Source: Gemmatimonadaceae bacterium (GTDB lineage: Bacteria; Latescibacterota; UBA2968; UBA8231). Taken from it: a stretch of DNA of 64,000 bases. Both the position numbers and the translations under genes were made by a program. The notes under the pieces are model-generated. The model had not been told where the DNA came from, did no database searches, and saw only the letters and a program-made list of their open reading frames with translations. The stretch covers positions 96,220 to 160,219 of the forward strand of contig JAPOZM010000007.1 in NCBI GenBank assembly GCA_026706075.1, read 5' to 3'. Shown piece after piece: positions 14,487 through 23,800 of this stretch; position 1 is the first letter of the stretch, and the number at the start of each line of letters is the position of its first letter.

Positions 14487-16205
14487 ATGGTCCGACTCCT
14501 TCCCTTCCTCCGCTGGCTCCCGGAGCTGCGCCGCCCCGGCGTCCTGCGCCGGGACCTGGTGGCCGGCGTCACCGTGGCCGCCGTGCTCGTGCCCCAGGCC
14601 ATGGCCTATGCCGAGCTGGCGGGACTGCCATCCGTGTACGGCCTCTACGCCGCTTTCCTGCCGCCGGTGATCGCCGCCTTCTGGGGGTCCTCCCGGCACC
14701 TGGCCACGGGACCGGTGGCCATGGCCTCCCTGATCAGCGCCGCCACCGTGGGGTCGGTGGCCGCGGCGGGCACGGAGGCCTATGTCTCCTGCTCGATCCT
14801 GCTGGCCCTGATGGTCGGGGTCCTGCGGCTGGCCCTCGGGGCGCTGAGGCTGGGGGTGCTCGTCAACCTGCTCTCGGTGCCGGTCATCGCCGGCTTCACC
14901 AACGCCGCCGCCCTGATCATCGCCACCTCGCAGCTGCACCACCTCCTCGGCGTGGACTCGGAGTCCGGGTCGTTCCATCTGGAGACGGTGTGGCGCGTCC
15001 TGGCCTCCGCCGCTGACCTCCGCTGGCCGACGGTGGGCATGGCGGCCCTGGCCGCCGCCATCCTCATCCTGCTGCGGCACCGTTTCGAGAAGGTCCTCGC
15101 CGCCGTGGCCGCCACCACCGCCCTCTCCTGGGTGGCCGGCTTCGACGGCGAGGTGGTGGGCCACGTTCCCGGGGGGCTGCCCGCCTTCCAGCTGCCGGCG
15201 ATCGATCCCGGCCTGGTCCTGCAACTGCTGCCCGGCGCCGCGGTGCTGACTCTCATCGGCCTCATGGAAGCGATGTCGATCGCCAAGACGATCGCGGCGC
15301 GCAGCAAGCACCACATCGACGTCGACCAGGAGCTCGTCGGGCAGGGCCTGGCCAACGTGGCGGGCAGCCTCTTCGGATCGTACGCCGTCTCCGGTTCGTT
15401 CTCGCGGTCGATGGTCAACTTCACCAACGGCGCGGTCACGGGCTTCGCCTCCGCCGTGACCTCCGCCGCCGTCCTCCTCACCCTCCTGGTCCTCACCCCT
15501 CTCTTCCACCATCTGCCCCGGGCGACGCTGGCGGTCATCATCGTCGCCGCCGTCCTCGGCCTCGTGCGCATCCAGCCGGTCCGCCGCGCCTGGAGGGTGT
15601 CCCGCGCCGACGCCCTCATCGCGGCCGTCACTTTCGTCGCCACCCTCGCCCTGGCCCCCGCCCTACACTGGGGCATCCTCATCGGCGTCGCCCTGTCCCT
15701 GCTGCAGTTCCTGCGCCGCACGATGCGTCCCCACGTGGCCTACCTCGCCCGGCATCCGGAGGGCCATCTCGTCGACGCCGACGCCCACGGCCTGGCCCTC
15801 GGTCAGCGCATCGCCATCCTGCGCTTCGACGGCGGTCTCTACTTCGGGGACGCCGGCTGGTTCGAGGACAAGGTGCTCGAGGCGCTGTCGCGGCTGCCGC
15901 AGCTGCGGTATCTCGTCTTCGACGCGGGGGGCATCAACGAGATCGATGTCACCGGTGTCGAGGCCCTGCGCCGCGCCGTCGAGGAGTTGCGGGGCGTCGG
16001 GGTGGAGGTCCACGTGACCCGTGTCAAGCACGGGGTCTACCAGGTCCTCGAGAGCACCGGCCTCGCCGACGAGATTGGCGAGGCCCGCTTCCACGACTGG
16101 AACCAGCACGCCCTCGAAGAGTTGTGGGACCAGATGGAGCCGTCGTACCGGGACCGCTGTCCCCTCAACGTGTCGACTCCGGAGGACGCCGCCGATCGAG
16201 TCTGA
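14487..16205 (+). CDS. SulP-family inorganic anion transporter with STAS domain
   Basis: A 572-residue membrane protein. N-terminal segment LRRDLVAGVTVAAVLVPQAM followed by AYAELAGLPSVYGLYAAFLP is the SulP signature, and SRHLATGPVAMASL is the substrate-site helix region. About 10-12 hydrophobic helices run to residue about 410 (GILIGVALSLLQFLRRTMRP). A C-terminal STAS domain (about 435-540; IAILRFDGGLYFGDA, LVFDAGGINEIDVTGVEAL) follows, as in sulfate, bicarbonate or dicarboxylate transporters. STAS domains couple transport to regulators or acyl carrier protein. Substrate cannot be told from sequence; sulfate and bicarbonate are the usual candidates. Convergent with the lipoprotein gene after 68 bp. 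Confidence 0.93.
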   Translation: MVRLLPFLRWLPELRRPGVLRRDLVAGVTVAAVLVPQAMAYAELAGLPSVYGLYAAFLPPVIAAFWGSSRHLATGPVAMASLISAATVGSVAAAGTEAYVSCSILLALMVGVLRLALGALRLGVLVNLLSVPVIAGFTNAAALIIATSQLHHLLGVDSESGSFHLETVWRVLASAADLRWPTVGMAALAAAILILLRHRFEKVLAAVAATTALSWVAGFDGEVVGHVPGGLPAFQLPAIDPGLVLQLLPGAAVLTLIGLMEAMSIAKTIAARSKHHIDVDQELVGQGLANVAGSLFGSYAVSGSFSRSMVNFTNGAVTGFASAVTSAAVLLTLLVLTPLFHHLPRATLAVIIVAAVLGLVRIQPVRRAWRVSRADALIAAVTFVATLALAPALHWGILIGVALSLLQFLRRTMRPHVAYLARHPEGHLVDADAHGLALGQRIAILRFDGGLYFGDAGWFEDKVLEALSRLPQLRYLVFDAGGINEIDVTGVEALRRAVEELRGVGVEVHVTRVKHGVYQVLESTGLADEIGEARFHDWNQHALEELWDQMEPSYRDRCPLNVSTPEDAADRV

Positions 16206-16273
16206 AGGGCGGACGCTCAGGCGGGGCTGGAGACTCGGGAGAGACGGACTCCGGCGGGGGGCCGATCAGGGCT

Positions 16274-17005
16274 TCAGGAGGCCGAGGCAGTGCTCGGCTG
16301 GCGGCGGCCTCCGGGGTAGAGCCGCCCCACCTCTCGGCCGAACCGGTAGGAGATGTCGACCTTCTCCACGGGCTCGTCGCGGTAGTCGAAGCGGGTCACC
16401 GCGCCGTGGATGGTCAGCGTCAGGTCGGACACGTCCGAGTGCAGGCTGCGGAAGACGAGGAACCCCTCCAGCTCCTGGCCGCTGAAGATCATCTCCTTGG
16501 GGAACATGGTGCGGTTGAGCAGGTCCTGGCGCTCTCGGAAGCGGCCGTACTCGTTGCCCCGGTAGCCCTGGGCATAGGCGCGGTAGTAGTTCGTCAGCTG
16601 CAGGATGTCGAGGGACCAGTACTCGCGTCCGTTGTCGGCGAAGAGGGCGATCTTCATCGGATCGATGAGGACCTTGGGATACTCGTAGTTCTTCACGCTC
16701 AGCAGGAAGACCGTGAACCGGTCTTCCGATTCCTGCTCCGGCCGCTCGGCATTGCCGTAGGTGTAGGGATTGGTCGAGTGGACGCCTTGGACGGAGGCCG
16801 ACTGGAACCGCCGGTTGAGCTCGTCCTCGGTCATGGGCCGCACGCGGACCTCCAGCCGGCCCTGGGTGAAGTGGACGCCCCCGTCGTCCTGCACCTCCAG
16901 GTGGGGGGCCTGCGACCCGAGGGGCTGAAGGGGTTCGGAGTAGTAGGAGTAGCCGCAACCGAGGGTGAGCAGAAAGAGGGGCAGGGCGGCTCCGAGGCGT
17001 CTCAT
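16274..17005 (-). CDS. Hypothetical lipoprotein
   Basis: A 243-residue protein with a lipoprotein signal, MRRLGAALPLFLLTLGCGYS (lipobox LTLGC, cleavage before Cys17). The mature part reads RLEVRVRPMTEDELNRRFQ, FTVFLLSVKNYEYPKVLIDP, LQLTNYYRAYAQGYRGNEYG, FSGQELEGFLVFRSLHSDVS. The alternation suggests a beta-sandwich exposed on the membrane surface; no family is recognised. The GQELEGFLVF...L.LTI region resembles the DUF4352-like/extracellular Ig folds used in lipoproteins, but this is weak. Start ATG 17005 chosen because the signal peptide follows immediately. Shares a 36-bp divergent region with the SUMF1-like gene. Confidence 0.7.
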   Translation of the reverse strand: MRRLGAALPLFLLTLGCGYSYYSEPLQPLGSQAPHLEVQDDGGVHFTQGRLEVRVRPMTEDELNRRFQSASVQGVHSTNPYTYGNAERPEQESEDRFTVFLLSVKNYEYPKVLIDPMKIALFADNGREYWSLDILQLTNYYRAYAQGYRGNEYGRFRERQDLLNRTMFPKEMIFSGQELEGFLVFRSLHSDVSDLTLTIHGAVTRFDYRDEPVEKVDISYRFGREVGRLYPGGRRQPSTASAS

Positions 17006-17041
17006 CTTCCGTCCTCCGGCGAGGGCCAGTACCTTGGTCAG

Positions 17042-17881
17042 ATGATCTTCGCCAGTATACGCCGGCCCCCTCGAGGGGGCAAGCTTCCCGCGGGGGCCGT
17101 CCTGGGATGCCTGTGCTGGCTGTCCGGGTGGCTGGGGCCGGCCTCTCCGGCGCCCGTATCGGCCCAAAACGGCGGGCGTACCCTGGACCTCGGCGGCGGT
17201 GTCGGAATGCGCTTGGCCTGGATCCCCCCCGGGGAGTTCACCATGGGAGGCGCCCGTCCGCTTCCGCACCAGTCATGGGGCGCGCAGGTCCGGGTCCGCC
17301 TGACCCGCGGATTCTACCTCGGATCCACCGAGATCACCCAGCGACAGTGGACCGCGGTGATGGGCTCGCGGCCGTGGGCGGGACGGCCCCACGTGGTGGA
17401 GGATCCCGGCCGGCCGGCGGTGTTCCTGTCGTGGGCGGAGCTGCAGCTCTTCGCCGAGCGTCTGGCGGCGCTCAGCGGCGAGCGCGTGCGACTGCCCACC
17501 GAGGCGGAATGGGAGTACGCCTGCCGCTCCGGGGCCGAACCGGAGGATGGCGGGCCTGCATGGCATCACGACAACGCCTTTGCGGACCCCCCTGCCGCCG
17601 CCCGGCCGGTGGCGCTCAAGCCGCCCAACTCCTGGGGCCTGTACGACATGCGCGGCAACGTCTGGGAGTGGGTGGCCGACTGGTACTCGCCCGGGTACGG
17701 CCTGCGCGGCCCGGAGGCGGTCGTCGTCGATCCACCCGGCCCCGAGCACGGCCGCCATCGAGTCAAGCGGGGCGGCAGCTTCTACGACTTCGCCGAGTCC
17801 GTCCACTGCGGGGCCCGGGACGGCTACTCCGAAGGGGGCCGCTACGTCAACATCGGCGCCCGGATCCTCGTCGAGCGCTGA
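17042..17881 (+). CDS. SUMF1/FGE-sulfatase-domain secreted protein
   Basis: A 279-residue protein with a signal peptide (hydrophobic stretch AGAVLGCLCWLSGWLGPASP, likely cut after PVSAQ). The FGE fold is shown by MRLAWIPPGEFTMG, FYLGSTEITQRQW, RLPTEAEWEYACR, GLYDMRGNVWEWVADWY, and RVKRGGSFYDF. True formylglycine-generating enzymes need a Cys pair in the GGS..C....C motif; here the first position is not Cys and only one Cys (VHCGARDG) is present, so sulfatase activation is not supported. Other members are scaffold or sugar-linked proteins. Followed after 15 bp by an ASPIC/UnbV lipoprotein, the same pairing seen at 45480-50917. Confidence 0.88.
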   Translation: MIFASIRRPPRGGKLPAGAVLGCLCWLSGWLGPASPAPVSAQNGGRTLDLGGGVGMRLAWIPPGEFTMGGARPLPHQSWGAQVRVRLTRGFYLGSTEITQRQWTAVMGSRPWAGRPHVVEDPGRPAVFLSWAELQLFAERLAALSGERVRLPTEAEWEYACRSGAEPEDGGPAWHHDNAFADPPAAARPVALKPPNSWGLYDMRGNVWEWVADWYSPGYGLRGPEAVVVDPPGPEHGRHRVKRGGSFYDFAESVHCGARDGYSEGGRYVNIGARILVER

Positions 17882-17896
17882 AAGGGACCGGCGCGC

Positions 17897-20818
17897 GTGT
17901 CGATCCGCCCCGTCCTGCTTTCCGCGTTTGTCTGGCTCCTGGCCCTCGGCTGCCTCTCCGACTCCGGCCGGGAGCCGGCGCCGGAGGAGCGTGCTCTCCG
18001 GTTCGTGGAGCGGACGGCCGTGGCCGGTCTCGACTTCGAGCACGTCTCGGGCAGTCCCGAGCAGCGCTACATCCTCGAGTCCATGTCCTCCGGCGCCGTG
18101 TTCTTCGACGCCGACGGCGACGACGACCAGGACCTCTTCCTGGTCAACAGCTCGCGTGTGGCCGCGCATCCGGCCGGGGTCGGCAACCGCTTCTACCGCA
18201 ACGTCCCCGCACCGGACGGGGGCCGCGCCTTCGAGGACGCGACCCCTTCCTCGGGCCTGGGCCGCGGCGGCTGGGGCATGGGGGCCGCCGCCGGCGACAC
18301 CGACAACGACGGCGACGTCGACCTCTACGTCACCTACTGGGGGGAGAACGTCCTCTACGAGAGCGCCGGCGACGGCCGCTTCACCGACGTCACCGCCGCC
18401 GCCGGTGCCGGGGACCCGGGCTGGGGCACCAGCGCCGCCTTCGGCGACCTCGACGGCGACGGTCTGCTGGACCTGTTCGTCGCCAACTACCTCGTCTTCG
18501 ATCTCGACGACCCCCCGGGAGGGGGCCTGCCCTGCAGCGGCTGGCGGGGGCTGGACGTCTACTGCGGCCCCCAGGGCCTGGAGCCGCAGGCCAACGTCGT
18601 CTACCGCAACGAGGGATCGGGGCGGTTCTCCGACCGCAGCCGGGAGAGCGGCGTCTCCGAACACCGGGAGCCGAGCCTGGGGGTGGTCCTGGGCGACTAC
18701 GACGACGACGGCGACCAGGATCTCTACGTGGCCAACGACGGCTACCCCAACGTCCACTACCGCAACGACGGCGGCTGGCGGCTGACCGAGGTCGCCGCCC
18801 GGGCGGGCACCGCCTACAGCGAGGACGGCAGGCTGCAAGCGGGCATGGGTGTCGCCTCGGCCGACTACGACGGCGACGGGGACCTGGACCTGTTCGTCAC
18901 CAACTTCTCGGACGACGTCAACACCCTCTACCAGAACCAGGGCGGGGGGCGCTTCCGCGACCACACGGGGGCCGCCGGCCTGGCCGCCGGCGCGCGGCCC
19001 TTTCTCGGCTGGTCCACGGCGTTCTTCGACGCCGACGGCGACGGCTGGCTCGACCTCTTCGTGGCCAACGGGCACATCTATCCCCAGGTCGACATGCTCC
19101 CCTCCGGCACCCGCTACGCCCAGCGGAACCTGCTCTACCGCAACCTGGGCGGCCGCTTTCGGCCGGTCGACGGCGGCCCCGGGATGGCGGCGGTCCGGGT
19201 CAGCCGGGGAGCGGCCCTGGCCGACTACGACAACGACGGCGACACCGACCTGCTGGTGGTCAACCTCAACGGGCCGCCCGAGCTGCTGCACAACAGCGGC
19301 CAGCCGCGGCACTGGCTCGGGCTGCGGCTGCGCGGCCGGGGGGGCAACCGCGACGCCCTGGGGGCGAGGGTGCGCCTCCACAGCGGCGCCCTGGTTCAGA
19401 CGCGGGAGGTGCAGCGGGCCGTGGGCTACCTGTCGCAGAGCGATCCGCGGCTGCTCTTCGGCCTGGGTGACGGGGCCCCGGTGGACAGCGTCGTCGTGCG
19501 CTGGCCCGGAGGCCGGCGGCAGGTGCTGCGCGGCCTCACTCCGGGACGCTACCACGTGGTGGAGGAGGGCGTTCCCGGGCCGGTGGCCTCCTACGCCGGC
19601 TCCGACACCCTCTCCTTCCCGGTGGGGGCGGAGGCCCTCGCCGCATCGGCGCCCGCCCCGGACGCGGCCTACGATCCCGGGTCGGGCGGGACCGTGGAGG
19701 AGCACTACCGCCGCGGCCGGGAGCTGTACGACCAGGGACGCTACGAGGAGGCCGTCGCCGCTTTCCGGTGGCTCGTGGAGCGGCATCCCGACTTCCTGCC
19801 GGCGCGCTACTCGCTGGCCGTGGGCCTCTACTCGGCCATGGGCCGGATCGACGAGGCCCGGGTCGTTCTCGAGCAGATCGTCGCCATGGACTCGACGCGG
19901 GCCGAGGCCTTCCGCCTGCTCGGCGTCGTCCACATGAGCCAGGACCGCCCCCGGGCGGCGGTCTCGGCCCTGGAACGGGCGGTGGCCCTCGACCCGGCCG
20001 ACGGCGACGCCCACACCCGGCTCGGGCTGGCCCTGGTGCGGCTCGGCGATCTCCAGACGGCGGAGGCCGCCTTCCGGCAGGCCGCCCGGGTGGCTCCCTG
20101 GAGACCCCAGCCCCACCTGCACCTGGCCGACCTCCTCGAAGGGCAGGGCCGCTCCCGGGAGGCGGGGGAGCATCGCCGCATCTTCGAACGCCTGAGACCG
20201 GCGGAGGAGGCCGTGAGGCGCGCGCGGCGGCAGGTGCGGGAGTTCTCCGCCGACGCCCGGCTCCACTACCGCCTCGGCCTGGCCTACCTCGCCCAGGCGC
20301 GCCACGGCGCCGCGGCGGGTTCCTTCCGCGACGCCCTCGGCCTCGATTCCACCCTCGCCGCCGCCCACCACGGCCTCGGCGCCGCCCATCACCTGCGGGG
20401 CGAGCTGGCCGCGGCGATCGACGCTTATCGCCGGGCCACGCGGTGGGACCCGCACAGGCTCTCGGTCCACGCCGACCTCGCCCAGGCCTGCATGGAGGCG
20501 AGGCACTTCGCCGAGGCCGTCTCCGCCCTCGACGTGGCCCTTCAACTCGATCCGACGCGGCTCGAGCTGCTCACCCGTCGGGGCCTGGCGGCGGCCCTGG
20601 CCGGGCGGATCGAGGACGGCCTGCGCGACCTGCGGACGGTGCTGAAGGCCGACCCGGGGCGCGCCGACAACCGCGCGGCCCTGGCCGAGGTCTATGCCAT
20701 GGCGGGGCGCCTGCCGGAGGCGGCGGAGCAGTGGGAGGCCGTGCTGCGGCTCGATGCCGCCCATCCGGCGGCTGCCGGCCGTCTCCGGGAGCTGAGAATG
20801 CGAATGGCCGGGCGGTGA
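17897..20818 (+). CDS. FG-GAP/ASPIC-UnbV lipoprotein with C-terminal TPR repeats
   Basis: A 973-residue protein. Lipoprotein signal SIRPVLLSAFVWLLALGCLS (lipobox ALGC). Residues about 35-440 form FG-GAP/VCBS beta-propeller blades with calcium-binding D.DGD.D motifs (FFDADGDDDQDLFLVN, DTDNDGDVDLYVTY, DLDGDGLLDLFVAN, DYDDDGDQDLYVAN, DADGDGWLDLFVAN). An ASPIC/UnbV module follows (LRLRGRGGNRDALGARVRLH, QSDPRLLFGLGDG, VVVRWPGGRRQ). From about 590 to the end there are eight or more TPRs (YRRGRELYDQGRYEEAVAAF, GVVHMSQDRPRAAVSALER). Expected on the membrane facing the periplasm or outside, binding Ca2+ and a carbohydrate or protein partner. Start GTG 17897. Confidence 0.9.
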   Translation: MSIRPVLLSAFVWLLALGCLSDSGREPAPEERALRFVERTAVAGLDFEHVSGSPEQRYILESMSSGAVFFDADGDDDQDLFLVNSSRVAAHPAGVGNRFYRNVPAPDGGRAFEDATPSSGLGRGGWGMGAAAGDTDNDGDVDLYVTYWGENVLYESAGDGRFTDVTAAAGAGDPGWGTSAAFGDLDGDGLLDLFVANYLVFDLDDPPGGGLPCSGWRGLDVYCGPQGLEPQANVVYRNEGSGRFSDRSRESGVSEHREPSLGVVLGDYDDDGDQDLYVANDGYPNVHYRNDGGWRLTEVAARAGTAYSEDGRLQAGMGVASADYDGDGDLDLFVTNFSDDVNTLYQNQGGGRFRDHTGAAGLAAGARPFLGWSTAFFDADGDGWLDLFVANGHIYPQVDMLPSGTRYAQRNLLYRNLGGRFRPVDGGPGMAAVRVSRGAALADYDNDGDTDLLVVNLNGPPELLHNSGQPRHWLGLRLRGRGGNRDALGARVRLHSGALVQTREVQRAVGYLSQSDPRLLFGLGDGAPVDSVVVRWPGGRRQVLRGLTPGRYHVVEEGVPGPVASYAGSDTLSFPVGAEALAASAPAPDAAYDPGSGGTVEEHYRRGRELYDQGRYEEAVAAFRWLVERHPDFLPARYSLAVGLYSAMGRIDEARVVLEQIVAMDSTRAEAFRLLGVVHMSQDRPRAAVSALERAVALDPADGDAHTRLGLALVRLGDLQTAEAAFRQAARVAPWRPQPHLHLADLLEGQGRSREAGEHRRIFERLRPAEEAVRRARRQVREFSADARLHYRLGLAYLAQARHGAAAGSFRDALGLDSTLAAAHHGLGAAHHLRGELAAAIDAYRRATRWDPHRLSVHADLAQACMEARHFAEAVSALDVALQLDPTRLELLTRRGLAAALAGRIEDGLRDLRTVLKADPGRADNRAALAEVYAMAGRLPEAAEQWEAVLRLDAAHPAAAGRLRELRMRMAGR

Positions 20819-20882
20819 TGCCCGGCACCCGGCGGCCGTGCCTCCTCGCTGGGGCTGGGCCGCCGAAGCCTGCGGCTTGTCG

Positions 20883-23800
20883 TCAGGGCTCCTCGGGAAG
20901 GGAGTCCCGCGCCGGGGCCTCCGGGGCGCCCAGCACCTGCTCCGCCACGGCCATGTCCACCCCCCGCCGCCGGGCCGCGGCCAGCTGCTCGACCGCCTCC
21001 TCCCGGAGACCCGCGGCGGCCAGGGCCACCACCAGGTTGTTGCAGGCCGCCCGGTCCCGGGGGGACAGGCGCACGGCCTTTCGGAAGTGGCCGACGGCCT
21101 CGTCCAGCCGGCCCTCTCCGTCGAGGAGCACGCCGGCGGCGATGTGGGCCCGGACGTAGTCGGGTCTCAGCCTCAGGGCTTCCAGCAGCGCCGCCAGGGC
21201 CTCGCCCCTCCGGCCTTCCCCGGCCAGCAGGGTCCCCAGGCTGAAGTGCGCCTCCGCCAGCCCTGGGTCGGCGGCCAGGGCCTGGCGGTAGTGGTCCGCG
21301 GCGGACCCCCGGTCGCCCTGGCGGCGCCGGACGTTGCCCAGGCCCAGGTGGGCGCCGGCCGAGCCGGGCGCCAGCTCGAGGGCGCGCTCCAGGGCCAGGG
21401 CGGCCCCGGCGAGGTCCCCGGCCGCGGCCAGGACCAGGCCCAGGTCCTCGTGCGCCCTCGGCCGGTCGGGATGCTGCATGATGGCCCTCCGAAGGGCCAC
21501 GGCCGCGCGCGCGTGGAAGCCGGCCTTGGCCTGGCGGTCGGCGAGCCCCACCAGCTCCCGGTAGGTTCGTCCCTCCAGGGCCGTCTCCTCGACCCGGGCC
21601 AGCCGCCCGGTGCGCTCCTCGAGGGTCCGCAGGCCCGGGTGGTCCGGCCGCAGGCCCCGGGCCCGCTCGAGGAGAGCCTGCCACCCCGGCTGGCGCCGCT
21701 CCCGCCGCAGGGTCGCCTCCACCACGAGGGCGCTCGCCTCGCGGGTGCGCTCGAGGGCTCCGATGAACTTCGAGCCCCGGACCGGGTCCACCGCCGTCAG
21801 ATAGGCGGTCACCGGCCGCCGCTCTCGCGACAGCAGCTCGTAGACCGCGAGCTGGCCGTGCAGGCTGGGCTTGGAGGGCGCGAACTCGAGCACCGGGCGG
21901 TCGACGGTGTGCAACGGCGCGCCGGTCAGTTCCCCCGCCAGGCCGGTCTCGTCGGTGAGGAAGCAGTCCAGCAGGAGCACGGGGTCGCCGAGGTGCACCT
22001 GCTCGAGGCCGCCGGCCCGGTCCCGGAAGCGGTCCAGGAAGCCGGCGGCGTCGATGCCCAGGGGCTCCAGGGAGCCGACGAGAAGGGCGTGCTTCGTGTA
22101 GTGGGTGTTGGCCGCCCAGATCGTGAAGTGGGGGAAGACGGAGTGGAAGGTGCGCAGGATGGTGAGGAAGCTCTGCAGCCGCATGTCCAGGGGCAGCCAG
22201 CTCGTCATCAGCCCCCCCGGCCGCAGGCGGTCCCTCCCGGCGGCGAAGTGCTCGCGCGTGTAGAGGCCGGAGTTGCCGGCGTAGTACGGCCAGATCGAGT
22301 CGTTCAGGATGAGGTCGTAGCTCCGGCGGGTGAGGCGCAGGAAGCTGGCGCCGTCGGTGACGAAGGGCGTGACCGAGGGATGGCGCAGGACGCCGTGGTT
22401 GATGTCGCCGAAGAAGGCGCCCGCCTCGTCGAGAACCGAGCGGCTGATCTCGGCCACGTCGAGGGAGCAGCCCGGGTAGCCGCTGAGGATGTGGGCCGTC
22501 TCGCCCGACCCGAAGCCGATCTGCAGCACCCGCCGGGGATCGGGGTGCAGCAGCGCCGGCACGTGGGCCTGCAGCATCTGCGTGGTCCGCAGGGTCAGGG
22601 TCGTGCCGGCCACGTTGATCGAGCCGGTGGAGATCACCCGGTCGCCGTTCGGCAGCTCGTGGACGGTGGTGATCCCGCCGGCGCCCTCGCGGGCGTGCAG
22701 GATGCGGGTGCGGCTGTCGATCTCGCGCTCCCCGGCGTTGTAGAGCCCGTACAGCAAGTCGGACGGGAGCATCAGCAGACCGAGCGCCGCCGCGGCCCAG
22801 GCTGAGATCAGGCCGCGGCGCCAGGCCGTGGAGCGGCCCCGGACCGGGGACGCCCAAAGGACGGCCGCGGCCAGGACGAGGTTGACGCAGGCCAGCAGGA
22901 CGAGGCTGTACTGGGTGCCGAGCCAGGGGGCCAGGAAGAAGCCGCCGGCCAGGGAGCCGAGGACGGCCCCCGCCGTGTTGGCGGCGTAGACGCGTCCCAC
23001 GGCCTCGCCCACGCCCCGTCCCGCCCCCGCCAGACGGGCGACCAGGGGCAGGGACATCCCCATCATCACCGTCGGCGGCAGCATGACCGCCGCCGCCAGC
23101 CCCGACTGGCGGAGGGTGCGGGCCCCCCAGGACCCGTCGGCCGCCACCGCGACCCCCTCGAGACCGCCGATGACGAAGATCGAGGCCAGGGCCGACAGCC
23201 CGATGCCGGCCTGCAGGCCGCTCAGCCGGCGCCAGGCCGCGGCGGAACCGCGGTCCCGGGTGCGCCGTTCCCAGGCGCCGAGCAGGAGTCCCCCGAGGGC
23301 GAGGCCCGCGAGAAAGGTGGTGAGCATCACCGAGAAGGCGTAGGTGGTGGTCTTGAGCTTGAAGACCAGCAGCCGGGTCCACAGGACCTCGTAGCCGAGG
23401 GCGGCGAACCCGGAGGCGGCCGCGACCGCGAGAAGCAGCGCGCCGGCGCCGCCGGCCGCGGGCGCCTCCGCCGCCGAAGGAGCCGCCTCCGGTCCCGGAG
23501 AGGGCGCGTGCCCCCGCCGCCGGTGGGCGCGGCGCAGCAGGAGGAAGGCGGCTGCCAGCAGCAGGTTGAGAGCGGCGGCGGCGGCGATGCTGCCGCGCAC
23601 GCCGAGGTGCTCCACCAGGAGGAACCCGGTCACCAGGCAGCCGGCCGCCGCTCCGGCGGTGTTCAGCCCGTAGAGCGCCCCCACGCCGCCGGCCAGGTCG
23701 CTCGGCCGGCGGATCACGTAGCGGCAGAGCACCGGCAGGGTGCCTCCCATCAGGAAGCTGGGCGCCAGCAGCAGGAGGAAGGCCAGCAACCCCCGGTAGA

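Noticed and set aside
17042..17881. Assignment as a true formylglycine-generating enzyme for sulfatases
   Set aside because: The catalytic Cys pair is missing and no sulfatase gene is present in the window; the same applies to 45480-46319.
18090..19100. Repeated gacggcgacg-type sequence that looks like a DNA repeat array
   Set aside because: It encodes the calcium-binding D.DGD.D loops of the FG-GAP propeller and is explained by the protein; the same holds for 49450-50400.
20855..20885. Hairpin aagcc-tgc-ggctt between convergent genes
   Set aside because: Only a 5-bp stem and no T-run, so it is too weak to call a terminator.
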